Source of the DNA: Portulaca oleracea
Lineage: Eukaryota > Streptophyta > Magnoliopsida > Caryophyllales > Portulacaceae
Length of the DNA: 64,000 nt
Direction of reading: 5' to 3'
NCBI GenBank assembly: GCA_029582165.1
Contig: CM055877.1
Location: 40,644,749 to 40,708,748 of the forward strand
Below, piece by piece: positions 32,727 to 44,712 of the stretch; position 1 is the first letter of the stretch, and each line of letters opens with the position of its first letter. The notes under the pieces were generated by a model. That model was not told the origin of the DNA and did not search any database. It was given only the letters and a program-made list of their open reading frames with translations. Made by a program: the position numbers and the translations under genes.

Positions 32727-33066
32727 TACAAATTAGCATCCCAAGATCACTTGTACGCACTGTCAAGCATCCTCTCTCACACTCATCACCCACTACTCCC
32801 TCAAGTGTATTCCCAATCCTTTCCCACTCCATATCTTTCCATACTCTCCATCCTTCTCAAGAGAGCATTTCAATTTCAATTCTCTTGTACGTTTAATTTT
32901 TTGTTATATCAATGTAAGTTTCAATTCATTCTTTATACGTGTTTCATTACATTTACTTGTATTAAAATTTCATTAAAGCTTTGTTACATTAAAATCTTTT
33001 TTACATTTATTTTACATTTGAAAATCGATTTGTCGCTCCGCTCCCCTCGCCCCAGGCCATACCAAG
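32727..33066 (+). other. EPRV leader fragment without promoter
   Basis: Leader sequence begins directly after the hairpin motif of E4, so the TATA region is deleted. It has a donor-like GTAAGT near 32912 and the GC-rich start, and ends at GGCCATACCAAG, where it jumps to coiled-coil 3'-segment sequence. Confidence 0.6.
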
Positions 33067-33690
33067 TATAGAAATTCAATTACTCAAGCAGGAAATCAAA
33101 TTACTCAAGAAGCAGCAGCAGCAATTATTTCTACTTTCAACTGCAAATTCGTCAGAATCTTCAACATCAGTCCATTCAAATTATGATCCATTTGATGGAC
33201 CTTGTGCTCAAGACCCATATGAGATTTAAAACGTCCATGTGGATATTCAATAAAAAAAAAGTTTTATTACTAACGTTTTCTTTGCAGGTACATTTAAAGA
33301 CTTAGTGAAATTCACAATTTCACTCCAACAAGCCCCCGGGAGGGAAGTATAGAGTCCAATTCAATTATCTTTAAAGCACATTAATGCAAAATACAACAAT
33401 GGAGTCATTTTAGGAATCCACTTAAGTCATGGATGTCGATCAACCTTGTCAAAGATCATTCATGTCAGCCAAATAATTTGGATTACTATTCCAAATAGCT
33501 GATTCATCAGATACTGTTCAAGATTCGTCAGTCCAGAATTATTGATTAATACTGTTCAAAGGGCTACGTGGTTCAAGTCTACAGTCAACAATAATTCAAG
33601 TTTGTCAGATAAATTTTCAAGTTTAAGATTCTATTTCAGTCAAGGCATATCTACCGTCCAAGTGTTCGAAGATACTTCAACATTGTATTC

Positions 33691-34152
33691 TATAAATATG
33701 TATTCAATTGTTTAGTTTGAGGCATCACAAAATTAGATCACAAAATTAGAGCACAAATTAGCATCCCAAGATCACTTGTACGCACTCTCAAGCATCCTCT
33801 CTCACACTCATCACCCACTACCCTCTCAAGTGTATTCCCAATCCTTTTCTACTCCATATCTTTCCATACTCTCCATCCTTCTCAAGAGAGCATTGTAATT
33901 CAATTCTCATGTATGTTTAATTTTTGATTCAATCAAAGTAATTTTTCATTCATTCTTTGTACGTGTTTCATTACATTTACTTGTATTTAAATTTCATTAA
34001 AGCTTTGTTACATTAAAATCTTTCATTACAATTATTTTACATTAGAAAATTGATTTATCGCTCCGCTCCCCTCGCCCCAGGCCATACCAAGTCCTCTTCC
34101 GCTGCGCCCCCTAGCTCTTATCCCGGTCCTGCTGCCGATTGGTATCAGAGCC
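33691..34152 (+). promoter_or_regulatory. E5 promoter, leader and primer site
   Basis: TATA box TATAAATA at 33691-33698; the donor position reads GTAATT instead of GTAAGT near 33938; primer site TGGTATCAGAGCC at 34140-34152. The MP ATG follows at 34324. Confidence 0.7.
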
Positions 34153-34323
34153 AAGTTTGCATATTTAGTTACTGTGTTACGCTATTAGCTAGCGTTGGTC
34201 AGCTGTTGGTCGGCCCCAATGAGTCCGTTGGTCAACCGTGTGTTAGGTGGTCCCTGAAGAGGTGGTCCCAGTGGTCCCGATAGTGTGCATGACTCATTAG
34301 CTAAGTGTTCAAACGTAACTCAG

Positions 34324-36947
34324 ATGGCCTCTTGGATCAGAGATCGTCTAAGTCTTGGTAGTAGCAAGAGTTCTAGTGTTGTCAATAGCAGGGGACTTAG
34401 CTGTCAAGTTGATTTTTCAAATTGGTCTATTCCAAAACAAAAAATAGAAACAATTTATCACATTGGTAAATTTGATTTCAATACTGCTTTTTTAATTAAA
34501 GATCATGAAGAAACATTTAGTTTGGATGAAGAATTTCAAACTATTAAATTACTTTCAAACATTTCTATTAAAAAATATAAAGAAAAGTATAGATATATTC
34601 ATTTTGGTATGATTCAAATAGCTCTTAAATCTTTAACAAGATTAGGATTAGATTATCCTGTATTCATGGCCCTTAGAGACAATAGATTAATTCGTTACAA
34701 AGATTCATTATTAACTATGATTCAAACTAATATTTGTAATGGTCCTATTTATTTCAATTATTGTCCAAATTATTCTGTTGATTTGAATGACCCTTGGATT
34801 TTAGATACATTAATTTTAGATGTTTATCTGCAAAAAGATTCAAAAGTGCAATTTAAAGAACTTTCATGAAATTTTGCTATTAGGTACAGAGTATATTTCA
34901 AGTTACTTTCTTGTAAACTCAATCCAAAATGATTATTAAAGCCTTCTTTGGACGAAACAATTTTATTAAAGATAGAGTCTGAAAATATTTCTTCTTTTAC
35001 TCCAAAATTATTGAAGTGGAATGAGATAACTATTGCTCAAGAATTTATTATTCAAAATATTAAGCTTCCTAGAAATATTTCTCAAAAGAATATACAACAA
35101 AATGTAGAAGAGTCAGATGGTAGAGTATTAATAAGATTTAATTCTATTAAAGAAAGAGCATCTTCTTCAAGATTTTCAGAAAAGATAGAGCTTCCTGGTT
35201 CTTCCTTTTCTATGCCTTCAAGATCTACTAATTTTGATCATTTAAAAGATAATCAGGTAGATGATTCAAAAATTTATTACAAATCTCCGATAGCGGAACC
35301 AGTTGATGAAGTTAATTCGTCAAACGGTTCTCCTACGCATTCAACCATGCAACCTCCTTCCTATTCTTCTATTTATGTTATTTCAAAGCCTTTTGAAATT
35401 AATAAAGAATATTTACGTGAAAACTTTAATTCAATAGAAAATAAAGTTAAGGAAGATTGGTTTTTATCTCACTTTGATAAAAACGCTCAAGCTTTTATAA
35501 GACAAGAATGGTATTCATTAATGGAAAGAATTAAATGCAATATTCCTTTCTTTACTTGGTGGACAATGTTCGCCAAAGAAAATAATTTACCAGATCCTCA
35601 TGATATTCAAAGTATAAACACTAATCACGATTTCAATAAAAAATGGACATTAATAAATGGTCAAGTAATTTCTTCCTTTGTTCCTCCTTTACAAGAAATT
35701 ATTGTTCCTACTAATCAAGGTGCTATTACTGCATCTCCATTTAAGGTAGGTAGAAATGATTAAGAAAATAGTCAAGTAGTTTTAGATGACATTAAAAAGG
35801 TTTATCATCAAAATAATTATACTAATCAAGTTTTACATTCAGTTTCTCAACAAGTTAATATGGTATCTACTCAAATAGAAGTTATTTCCAAAAAAGAAGA
35901 TATAGATTTATTATCCAAGAAGTTAGAAAACATAGATTTAAATAAGGATTCAAAAAAGTTAGTATTTTTAGATGATATTTCATCTCCTCTCATTAAGATT
36001 AATAAAAAAAATTAGAAATTTCAGATAGTCCATTAATTAAAAGGATAGATTAAAAGTTAAAACAAGTTGCTAGTTCAAGTAATATTGTTAATGTTTTAGA
36101 TGAAAGTATTTCTCAATTAGATGATGATTAAGTAACTAATGATATTCATAAAATATTTTCGAAAGATAAGACAATTCCTTATTATTCAAGGAATACTCCT
36201 CCAGATCTTCAACTAGAGTCTGTTAAAGCAATGATTACAGAAGCTTTTGATGGTACTTCAATATATGAAAGGAATTTAGATGGTAAATCTGAGCATGAAA
36301 TATTAATTACACTCCATAGAATGATGATAGCATATTCTGCTTATACTTCCAAAGGTTCTCCAAATAGTCAAGCTTTTGAATTATTAATTTCAGGTTTTAC
36401 TGGTTCATTAAAGAATTGGTGGGATAATTACTTAACATACAATGAACGTCTAAGTCTTAAGAATCCTGGAGATCCAATATACACTTTAGTCCATACAATT
36501 GTTGTTAATCTATTAGGTACTCCAAAAGATTTATTAGGTGCTCAGGAAATTCAATTAAGTAATTTATGATGTCCAGCTCTAGAGGATTACAATTGGTATA
36601 GAGATACATATATTACATATTTATTAAAAAGGGATGACTGTCGTCAGCCTTATTGGAAAGAGAAATTCATTTCTGGTTTACCAGCCTTATTCTCTCAAAG
36701 AATATTCAATAAATCAAAAGAAGTAACTGGTAAAGATCCAATTCCATATGATCAAATTACATTTGGTCAATTATTAGGATTCATTAAAAAGGAAGTTATT
36801 TGTTTATGTAATGAATTAAAATTACAAGCAAGATATTCAACGGATAAATTTGCTAAGCGAAAAGAATTAGGTTCTTTTTGTGAAGCTTTCTGTCTTCCAA
36901 AGCTATTAGCTCCTTCTTTAAAGAAGAGAAGGAAAAATTAAGTTAAT
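34324..36947 (+). pseudogene. E5 movement protein and coat protein
   Basis: MASWIRDRLSL opens at 34324. A TGA (34867-34869) and another near 34930 break the MP near its end. Positions 34948-35763 are open through NIQQNVEESDGRVL, IFPSYSS-type linker, DKNAQAFIRQEWYS and IPFFTWWTMF to a TAA where a Gln codon is expected, a stop shared with E6. CP continues with DGTSIYERN and LKNWWDNYL (36231-36569), a TGA in place of Arg, and QPYWKEKFISGLPALF to a TAA just before the MITE. Confidence 0.72.
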
Positions 36948-36957
36948 AAAAAGAAAC

Positions 36958-37335
36958 GAGTAAATTACATTTATCATACCTGACATTTGTGGTAATAATT
37001 TTTGCACACCCGACATTTGGGAAATAATTTTCACCCTACCTGACATTAAGTGAAAGTGATTTTTAGTGGCAAAATCCGATCACTTCTCATCAGAAATAAA
37101 ACGATGAAAGGATCATTTAAGACATTTTCTTCTAAATATTAATGGACAACATGATACATTCACATAGTCATATAGGGACATTATTGTATTTCCTCATTTC
37201 GGATGAGAAGTGACAAGATTTTACCGCTAAAAATCACTTTCACTTAATGTCAGGTAAGGTGAAAATTATTTCCCAAATGTCGGGTGTGCAAAAATTATTA
37301 CCACAAATGTCAGGTAGGGTAAATGTAATTTACTC
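36958..37335. mobile_element. Mutator-like MITE in E5 CP
   Basis: 378 bp with long terminal inverted repeats of over 100 bp that begin GAGTAAATTACATTTA and repeat CTGACATTTGTGG and CCGACATTTGGG. It is flanked by AAAAGAAAC or AAAAAGAAAC (36948-36957, 37336-37345), a 9-10 bp duplication typical of Mutator-like elements. No transposase. Copies E1-E3 have the empty site. Confidence 0.75.
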
Positions 37336-38866
37336 AAAAAGAAACAATATAATCATCCTTATTACAAGAAAACAACTCCTCCTAAGAAATATATTACAAA
37401 AAAGAAAGTCACTAATAAAGTTACTTGTTATAAATGTGGAAAACAAGGTCATTATGCAAAGAATTGCAAAGTCAAGAAAGAATTAAGTGAAATATGTACG
37501 GATAATCCAGAGGTTCAAGAAAAGATTATTTCTTTATTTGAGCTTAAAGATACTCCTATTCAATCTGAGAATTCATCTTCTTCTGAGTCAGAAGATAATG
37601 GTATTTATGAATTAGAAAGTGATTCAAGTGCGTATTCAACAGGTAATGAGTCTTCCATAATGTGTTTTAATTGTATTAATGTTATTACTGCTAGTAAAAA
37701 TGAAAAAGAATTTTTATTAGATTTCATTGAACAAATTCAAGAACCTGATTTACGAAAATAATATTTAGAAAAACTCAAAAGTATTTTGATTAAAGAAGAT
37801 TTGATCAAAGCTCCTCCTCCTAGTTTCAATATCAATAAAATATTTGAAAAGTATGAAACTCCAAATATTTTACAAGTTGTGAACGTTCAAGATTTGAAAA
37901 TGGAAGTAAATAATTTGAAAGAACAAATTAAAGAATTACAACAAAGTGTATGTTCTTTACAAACTAAAGATCTTGAATTAGATACAAGATTAGCATTATT
38001 AGAAAATAAGCAAAGTTTTTCAAGTTCTAATTTTGAAGATATTCCTAGCACTTCAAATGATCAACAATTTATTTCTACTATTAATCAAATTAATTTTCAA
38101 AAGTGGTATATTCATATTACTCTTAAAATTAATGATAGTTTTCAATTAAATACTATTGTTTTATTAGATAGTGGTGCAGATCAAAACTGTATTAAAGAAG
38201 GATTAATTCCATCTCAGTTTTATGAGAAAACTAAAGAACGTCTTCATAGTGCTAATGGCATGGCAATACAGATTAAATTTAAGTTACCAAATGCTTATAT
38301 TTGTAATCAAGGTTATTGTTTCAAGAATTCATTTATACTCGTAAGAGATATAGGTCAAGAAATAATTCTTGGTACTCCTTTCATTACTCAAATATATCAT
38401 TTCAAAGTAGGTCAATTTGGTGTTCACACTGAAATTATGGAAAAATTAATTTCTTTCAAATTTCTTTCTCCCATGATTTCAAATGATTTATCATTACTTA
38501 AAAAGTATTCCATATTTCCTCAGATTAATGTTATCAAAAAATACTCAGAAAAATATTTTCTTTTAAACATGAGACATGATTTTCTTAAGTACATTGCAGA
38601 AGAAACTCAAATACTTATTCCGTTAAATAAAGAAATCGACGAAATTCATTCAACTTTAATTCAATTAGCAGCTTTGCCAAAACGTAAGTTCGGGCAACTT
38701 ATGCTTCCTCATGAGTTAGAATTTTATCGTCGCTTAAAAGATAAGATTCATGAACTTGTTGAACAAAGGGATTATCTTCAACATAGTTTACGACACTTTC
38801 AGGAATGTCTCAAACGTATAGAACTCAATTAACAGACTTCTATATCATATAGAAACAACATCGGAG
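37336..38866 (+). pseudogene. E5 knuckle, protease and type-B tail
   Basis: Basic stretch, intact CCHC knuckle CYKCGKQGHYAKNC (37426-37467), acidic Ser-rich segment, a TAA near 37760, then an open frame 37786-38832. This holds the coiled-coil NNLKEQIKELQQ, the protease site DSGADQNCIKE (38167-), VILGTPF-like IILGTPFITQIY, then LKKYSIFPQINVIKKYSEKY and IDEIHSTLIQLAALPKRKFG. A one-base loss near the end gives an early stop after RIELN; the frame of E1 and E3 ends RDFYII. The same early stop occurs in E6. Confidence 0.75.
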
Positions 38867-38941
38867 CAACATTATTTCAAGATATTTTTCAAAATAATTT
38901 TTCAAAAACAGGTTTAAAAAAGGTTTTAGCATCAAGATTAT

Positions 38942-38968
38942 TTTTGACTGAATTTTCTCTATTTTCAG
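38942..38968 (+). promoter_or_regulatory. Splice acceptor before E5 ORF2
   Basis: TTTTTGACTGAAT (branch-like) plus TTTTCTCTATTTTCAG, AG at 38967-38968, 8 nt before the ORF2 ATG. The identical signal lies at 44678-44704 in E6 and on the minus strand in E1. Confidence 0.6.
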
Positions 38969-38976
38969 CTCTCAAT

Positions 38977-40250
38977 ATGAGTCAAGATGGAAAGAAAGAA
39001 AGATCTATTCAAATTCCACAACATTATGCAATGAAGCCTGCTACTCAATTGCATTCTCAATATTCAATACCTGTTACTAGACCTGTCAATTCGGTCGGGC
39101 GGGCGGTTTCGGGTGGGTCGTATATTGGGTTCGGGTAAATACGGATCGGGTGTATTTTGGGTTCGGGAAAATACGGGCGGTGTATTTCGGTTTCGGGTCA
39201 ACCCAACGGGTTATGATTGCGACCTTTTTCCGTTTTTCCTTTTAAAAAAATGGTCTTTAAATACTACTTTTTGTACAATATACATAATAAAATATGATTA
39301 TCTTCTAGTAACGATAGATTATTGTAACTATTTTAACTTAAATTAGAGAAATAACAAATAAATAAGTTGCGCTTATAGTTTAACGTTAAAAATTTCAAAG
39401 AAAAATCACAAATTCTAATAAAGTTGAACTTAAAAAATTAATTTTTCGGGTCAAACGGGCGGGTCGGGTTTGACCCGCTAATTTTCGGGTTCGGTATACT
39501 TCGGGTTTAGTTGAAAAAATCGTGTTCAAAACCCAGAAATTTCGGGCGGGTTCGGGTCGGGTTATCGGGTCGGGTCAGAAATTGCCAGGTCTGCCTGTTA
39601 CTAATACCTTTCAAGCTCTTCCTAGTCAAGAATTTCCACCTCTATCCTATGCCCAAGCCTCCTCAAAAACTCAAGTAATATCAAAACCACCCTCCAATTC
39701 CAATTTCACATACTTTACAAAACCAACCAAAGACCATGTCCTTTATACAAGATTTCGACAACCTCAATCTGTTTCCCAACTCAATGAATTTCTCAAAAGC
39801 ACATTCATGCCTGATTGTTATTTTTTCTATGATAATCCTCAAAAAACTAGACTGTTTTATGAATTCATAGATTTTGATTCAAAATCAGTCGAAATTCAAC
39901 ACGTTCCAGATCGTACCAACCCTAACCATATAGCCTATTCAAAACTTAGGATCCTTAAAGTACTAACGGGAAAAGATTTTCCCACTCGATATTCAATTAA
40001 ACCTTTTTCCGTATCATTCAACCCATCAGGCTACAACTATGTTGATTATGAAAATGCATGGTACTACACATTCCTTTACCGTCCATTCAATCATTCATGG
40101 TTTATCAGTTTTGACACAAGGACAGAAACTCAATTTCCCATATGGTTCTATGAATGGTGGATCACAATGGGAAGCACTCAAGATATATGGCCAGACGAAG
40201 TCAAGCGTGTTTACAAAATATACTCAATAAACTTACTTACCAGTCCAGAT
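38977..40250 (+). pseudogene. E5 ORF2, split by a MITE and fused to E6 MP
   Basis: MSQDGKKERSIQIPQHYAMK opens at 38977. A MITE interrupts it after YSIPVT. The frame resumes at 39594 and runs through QASSKTQVISKPPSNSNF, DHVLYTRFRQPQ, RLFYEFIDFDSKSVEIQHV, PIWFYEWWITMGS and YSINLLTSPD. There it passes in frame into the E6 movement protein (HEETFSLDDEFQ), giving an accidental ORF2-MP fusion open to 40544. Confidence 0.7.
39079..39593. mobile_element. GGGTCGGGT-rich MITE in E5 ORF2
   Basis: 515 bp flanked by CCTGTTACT (39070-39078, 39594-39602), a 9-bp duplication. The ends are AGACCTGTCAATT and the inverted AGACCTGGCAATT. Both flanks are packed with CGGGTTCGGGT and GGGCGGG units around an AT-rich core. 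A Mutator-like non-autonomous element is likely from the duplication length. Confidence 0.65.
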
Positions 40251-42688
40251 CATGAAGAAACATTTAGTTTGGATGATGAATTTCAAACTATTAAATTACT
40301 TTCAAACATTTCTATTAAAAACTATAAAGAAAAGTATAGATATATTCATTTTGGTATGATTCAAATAGCTCTTAAACCTTTAACAAGATTAGGATTAGAT
40401 TATCCTGTATTCATGGCCCTTAGAGACAATAGATTAATTCGTTACAAAGATTCATTATTAACTATGATTCAAACTAATATTTGTAATGGTCCTATTTATT
40501 TCAATTGTTGTCCAAATTATTCTGTTGATTTGAATGACCCTTAGATTTTAGATACATTAATTTTAGATGTTCATCTGCAAAATGATTCAAAAGTGCAATT
40601 TAAAGAACTTTCATGAAATTTTGCTATTACGTACAGAGTATATTTCAAGTTACTTTCTTGTCAACTCAATCCAAAATGTTTATTAAAGCCTTCTTTGGAT
40701 GAAACAATTTTATTAAAGATAGAGTCTGAAAATATTTCTTCTTTTACTCCAAAATTATTAAATTGGAATGAGATAACTATTCCTCAAGAATTTATTATTC
40801 AAAATATTAAGCCTCCTAGAAATATTTCTCAAAAAAATATACAACAAATTATAGAAGAGCCAGATGGCAAAGTATTAATAAGATTTAATTCTATTAAAGA
40901 AAGAGCATCTTCTTCAAGATTTTCAGAAAAGATAGAGCTTCCTCGTTCTTCCTTTTCTATGCCTTCTAGATCTACAAATTTTGATTATTTAAAAAATAAT
41001 CAGGTAGATGATTCAAAAATTTATTACAAATCTCCGATAGCGGAACCAGTTGATGAAGTTAATTCGTCAAACGGTTCTCCTACGCATTCAACCATGCAAC
41101 CTCCTTCCTATTCTTCTATTTATGTTATTTCAAAGCCTTTTGAAATTAATAAAGAATATTTACGTGAAAACTTTAATTCAATAGAAAATAAAGTTAAGAA
41201 AGATTGGTGTTTATCTCACTTTGATAAAAACGCTCAAGCTTTTATAAGACAAGAATGGTATTCATTAATGGAAAGAATTAAATGCAATATTCCATTCTTT
41301 ACTTGGTGGACAATGTTCGCCAAAGATAATAATTTACCAGATCCTCATGATATTCAAAGTATAAACACTAATCACGATTTCAATAAAAAATGGACATTAA
41401 TAAATGGTCAAGTAATTTCTTCCTTTGTTCCTCCTTTACAAGAAATTATTGTTCCTATTAGTCAAGGTGCTATTACTGCATCTCCATTTAAGGTAGGTAG
41501 AAATGATTAAGAAAATAGTCAAGTAGTTTTAGATGACATTAAAAAGGTTTATCATCAAAATAATTATACTAATCAAGTTTTACATTCAGTTTCTCAACAA
41601 GTTAATATGGTATCTACTCAAATAGAAGTTATTTCAAAAAAAGAAGATATAGATTTATTATCCCAGAAGTTAGAAAACTTAGATTTAAATAAGGATTCAA
41701 AAAAGTTAGCATTTTTAGATGATATTTCATCTCCTCTCATTAAGATTAATAAAAAAAATTAGAAATTCCAGATAGTCCATTAATTAAAAGGATATATGAA
41801 AAGTTAAAGCAAGTTGCTAGTTCAAGTAATACTGTTAATGTTTTAGATGAAAGTATTTCTCAATTAGATGATGATTAAGTAACTAATGATATTCATAAAA
41901 TATTTTCGAATGATAAGACAATTCCTTATTATTCAAGGAATACTCCTCCAGATCTTCATCTAGAGTCTGTTAAAGCAATGATTACAGAAGCTTTTGATGG
42001 TACTTCAATATATGAAAGGAATTTAGATGGTAAATCTGAGCATGAAATATTAATTACACTCCATAGAATGATGATAGCATATTCTGCTTATACTTCCAAA
42101 GGTTCTCCAAATAGTCAAGCTTTTGAATTATTAATTTCAGGTTTTACCGGTTCATTAAAGAATTGGTGGGATAATTACTTAACAGACAATGAACGTCTAA
42201 GTCTCAAGAATCCTGGAGATCCAATATACACTTTAGTCCATACAATTGTTGTTAATCTATTAGGTACTCCAAAAGATTTATTAGGTGCTCAGGAAATTCA
42301 ATTAAGTAATTTACGATGTCCAGCTCTAGAGGATTACAATTGGTATAGAGATACATATATTACATATTTATTAAAAAGGGATGACTGTCGTCAGCCTTAT
42401 TGGAAAGAGAAATTCATTTCTGGTTTACCAGCCTTATTCTCTCAAAGAATATTCAATAAATCAAAAGAAGTAACTGGTAAAGATCCAATTCCATATGATC
42501 AAATTACATTTGGTCAATTATTAGGATTCATTAAAAAGGAAGTTATTTGTTTATGTAATGAATTAAAATTACAAGCAAGATATTCAACGGATAAATTTGC
42601 TAAGCGAAAAGAATTAGGTTCTTTTTGTGAAGCTTTCTGTCTTCCAAAGCTATTAGCTCCTTCTTTAAAGAAGAGAAGGAAAAATTAA
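40251..42688 (+). pseudogene. E6 movement protein (5' truncated) and coat protein
   Basis: MP from HEETFSLDD; a TAG at 40543-40545 replaces the Trp of DPWI and a TGA lies near 40615. An open stretch 40695-41510 covers NIQQIIEEPDGKVL, DKNAQAFIRQEWYS and IPFFTWWTMF, ending at the same TAA as E5. The CP part 41978-42688 has DGTSIYERN, LKNWWDNYL, QPYWKEKFISGLPALF and KKRRKN. Unlike E5 there is no stop in LSNLRCPALED. Confidence 0.72.
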
Positions 42689-42703
42689 GTTAATAAAGAA
42701 AGC

Positions 42704-43074
42704 GAGTAAATTACATTTATCATACGACATTTGTGGTAATAATTTTTGCACCGACATTTGGGAAATAATTTTCACCCTACGACATTAAGTGAAAGTGATT
42801 TTTAGTGGCAAAATCCGATCACTTCTCATCAGAAATAAAACGATGAAAGGATCATTTAAGACATTTTCTTCTAAATATTAATGGACAACATGATACATTC
42901 ACATAGTCATATAGGGACATTATTGTATTTCCTCATTTCGGATGAGAAGTGACAAGATTTTACCGCTAAAAATCACTTTCACTTAATGTCAGGTAAGGTG
43001 AAAATTATTTCCCAAATGTCGGGTGTGCAAAAATTATTACCACAAATGTCAGGTAGGGTAAATGTAATTTACTC
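42704..43074. mobile_element. Mutator-like MITE in E6 CP
   Basis: 371-bp duplicate of the E5 MITE at the same viral position. It lacks small blocks near its left repeats, and its left target copy is mutated (AAAGAAAGC); the right one is intact. Confidence 0.72.
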
Positions 43075-44602
43075 AAAAAGAAACAATATAATCATCCTTA
43101 TTACAAGAAAACAACTCCTCCTAAGAAATATATTACAAAAAAGAAAGTCACTAATAAAGTTACTTGTTATAAATGTGGAAAACAAGGTCATTATGCAAAG
43201 AATTGCAAAGTCAAGAAAGAATTAAGTGAAATATGTACGGATAATCCAGAGGTTCAAGAAAAGATTATTTCTTTATTTGAGCTTAAAGATACTCCTATTC
43301 AATCTGAGAATTCATCTTCTTCTGAGTCAGAAGATAATGGTATTTATGAATTAGAAAGTGATTCAAGTGCGTATTCAACAGGTAATGAGTCTTCCATAAT
43401 GTGTTTTAATTGTATTAATGTTATTACTGCTAGTAAAAATGAAAAAGAATTTTTATTAGATTTCATTGAACAAATTCAAGAACCTGATTTACGAAAATAA
43501 TATTTAGAAAAACTCAAAAGTATTTTGATTAAAGAAGATTTGATCAAAGCTCCTCCTCCTAGTTTCAATATCAATAAAATATTTGAAAAGTATGAAACTC
43601 CAAATATTTTACAAGTTGTGAACGTTCAAGATTTGAAAATGGAAGTAAATAATTTGAAAGAACAAATTAAAGAATTACAACAAAGTGTATGTTCTTTACA
43701 AACTAAAGATCTTGAATTAGATACAAGATTAGCATTATTAGAAAATAAGCAAAGTTTTTCAAGTTCTAATTTTGAAGATATTCCTAGCACTTCAAATGAT
43801 CAACAATTTATTTCTACTATTAATCAAATTAATTTTCAAAAGTGGTATATTCATATTACTCTTAAAATTAATGATAGTTTTCAATTAAATACTATTGTTT
43901 TATTAGATAGTGGTGCAGATCAAAACTGTATTAAAGAAGGATTAATTCCATCTCAGTTTTATGAGAAAACTAAAGAACGTCTTCATAGTGCTAATGGCAT
44001 GGCAATACAGATTAAATTTAAGTTACCAAATGCTTATATTTGTAATCAAGGTTATTGTTTCAAGAATTCATTTATACTCGTAAGAGATATAGGTCAAGAA
44101 ATAATTCTTGGTACTCCTTTCATTACTCAAATATATCATTTCAAAGTAGGTCAATTTGGTGTTCACACTGAAATTATGGAAAAATTAATTTCTTTCAAAT
44201 TTCTTTCTCCCATGATTTCAAATGATTTATCATTACTTAAAAAGTATTCCATATTTCCTCAGATTAATGTTATCAAAAAATACTCAGAAAAATATTTTCT
44301 TTTAAACATGAGACATGATTTTCTTAAGTACATTGCAGAAGAAACTCAAATACTTATTCCGTTAAATAAAGAAATCGACGAAATTCATTCAACTTTAATT
44401 CAATTAGCAGCTTTGCCAAAACGTAAGTTCGGGCAACTTATGCTTCCTCATGAGTTAGAATTTTGTCGTTTAAAAGATAAGATTCATGAACTTGTTGAAC
44501 AAAGGGATTATCTTCAACATAGTTTACGACACTTTCAGGAATGTCTCAAACGTATAGAACTCAATTAACAGACTTCTATATCATATAGAAACAACATCGG
44601 AG
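43075..44602 (+). pseudogene. E6 knuckle, protease and type-B tail
   Basis: Intact CCHC knuckle at 43165-43206, a TAA near 43498, then an open frame 43525-44568 with coiled coil, protease site DSGADQNCIKE (43916-) and the lysine-rich type-B tail. It has the same early stop after RIELN as E5. One amino acid differs in length near LEFCRLKD. No RT follows. Confidence 0.73.
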
Positions 44603-44712
44603 CAACATTATTTCAAGATATTTTTCAAAATAATTTTTCAAAAACAGGTTTAAAAAAGGTTTTAGCATCAAGATTATTTTTGACTGAATTTTCTCTATTT
44701 TCAGCTCTCAAT

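Larger units (their letters stand above)
33067..40250 (+). mobile_element. EPRV copy E5 (type B), unit 1 of a tandem duplication
   Basis: Begins with the ORF2 coiled-coil end (QLLKQEIKLLKKQQQQ to AQDPYEI), then promoter (TATA 33691-33698), leader, primer site 34140-34152, MP, CP with a MITE, knuckle, protease, tail and ORF2 with a second MITE. ORF2 is cut at LLTSPD, where the MP of E6 starts. From about 34504 on it is nearly identical to 40251-45916. Confidence 0.78.
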
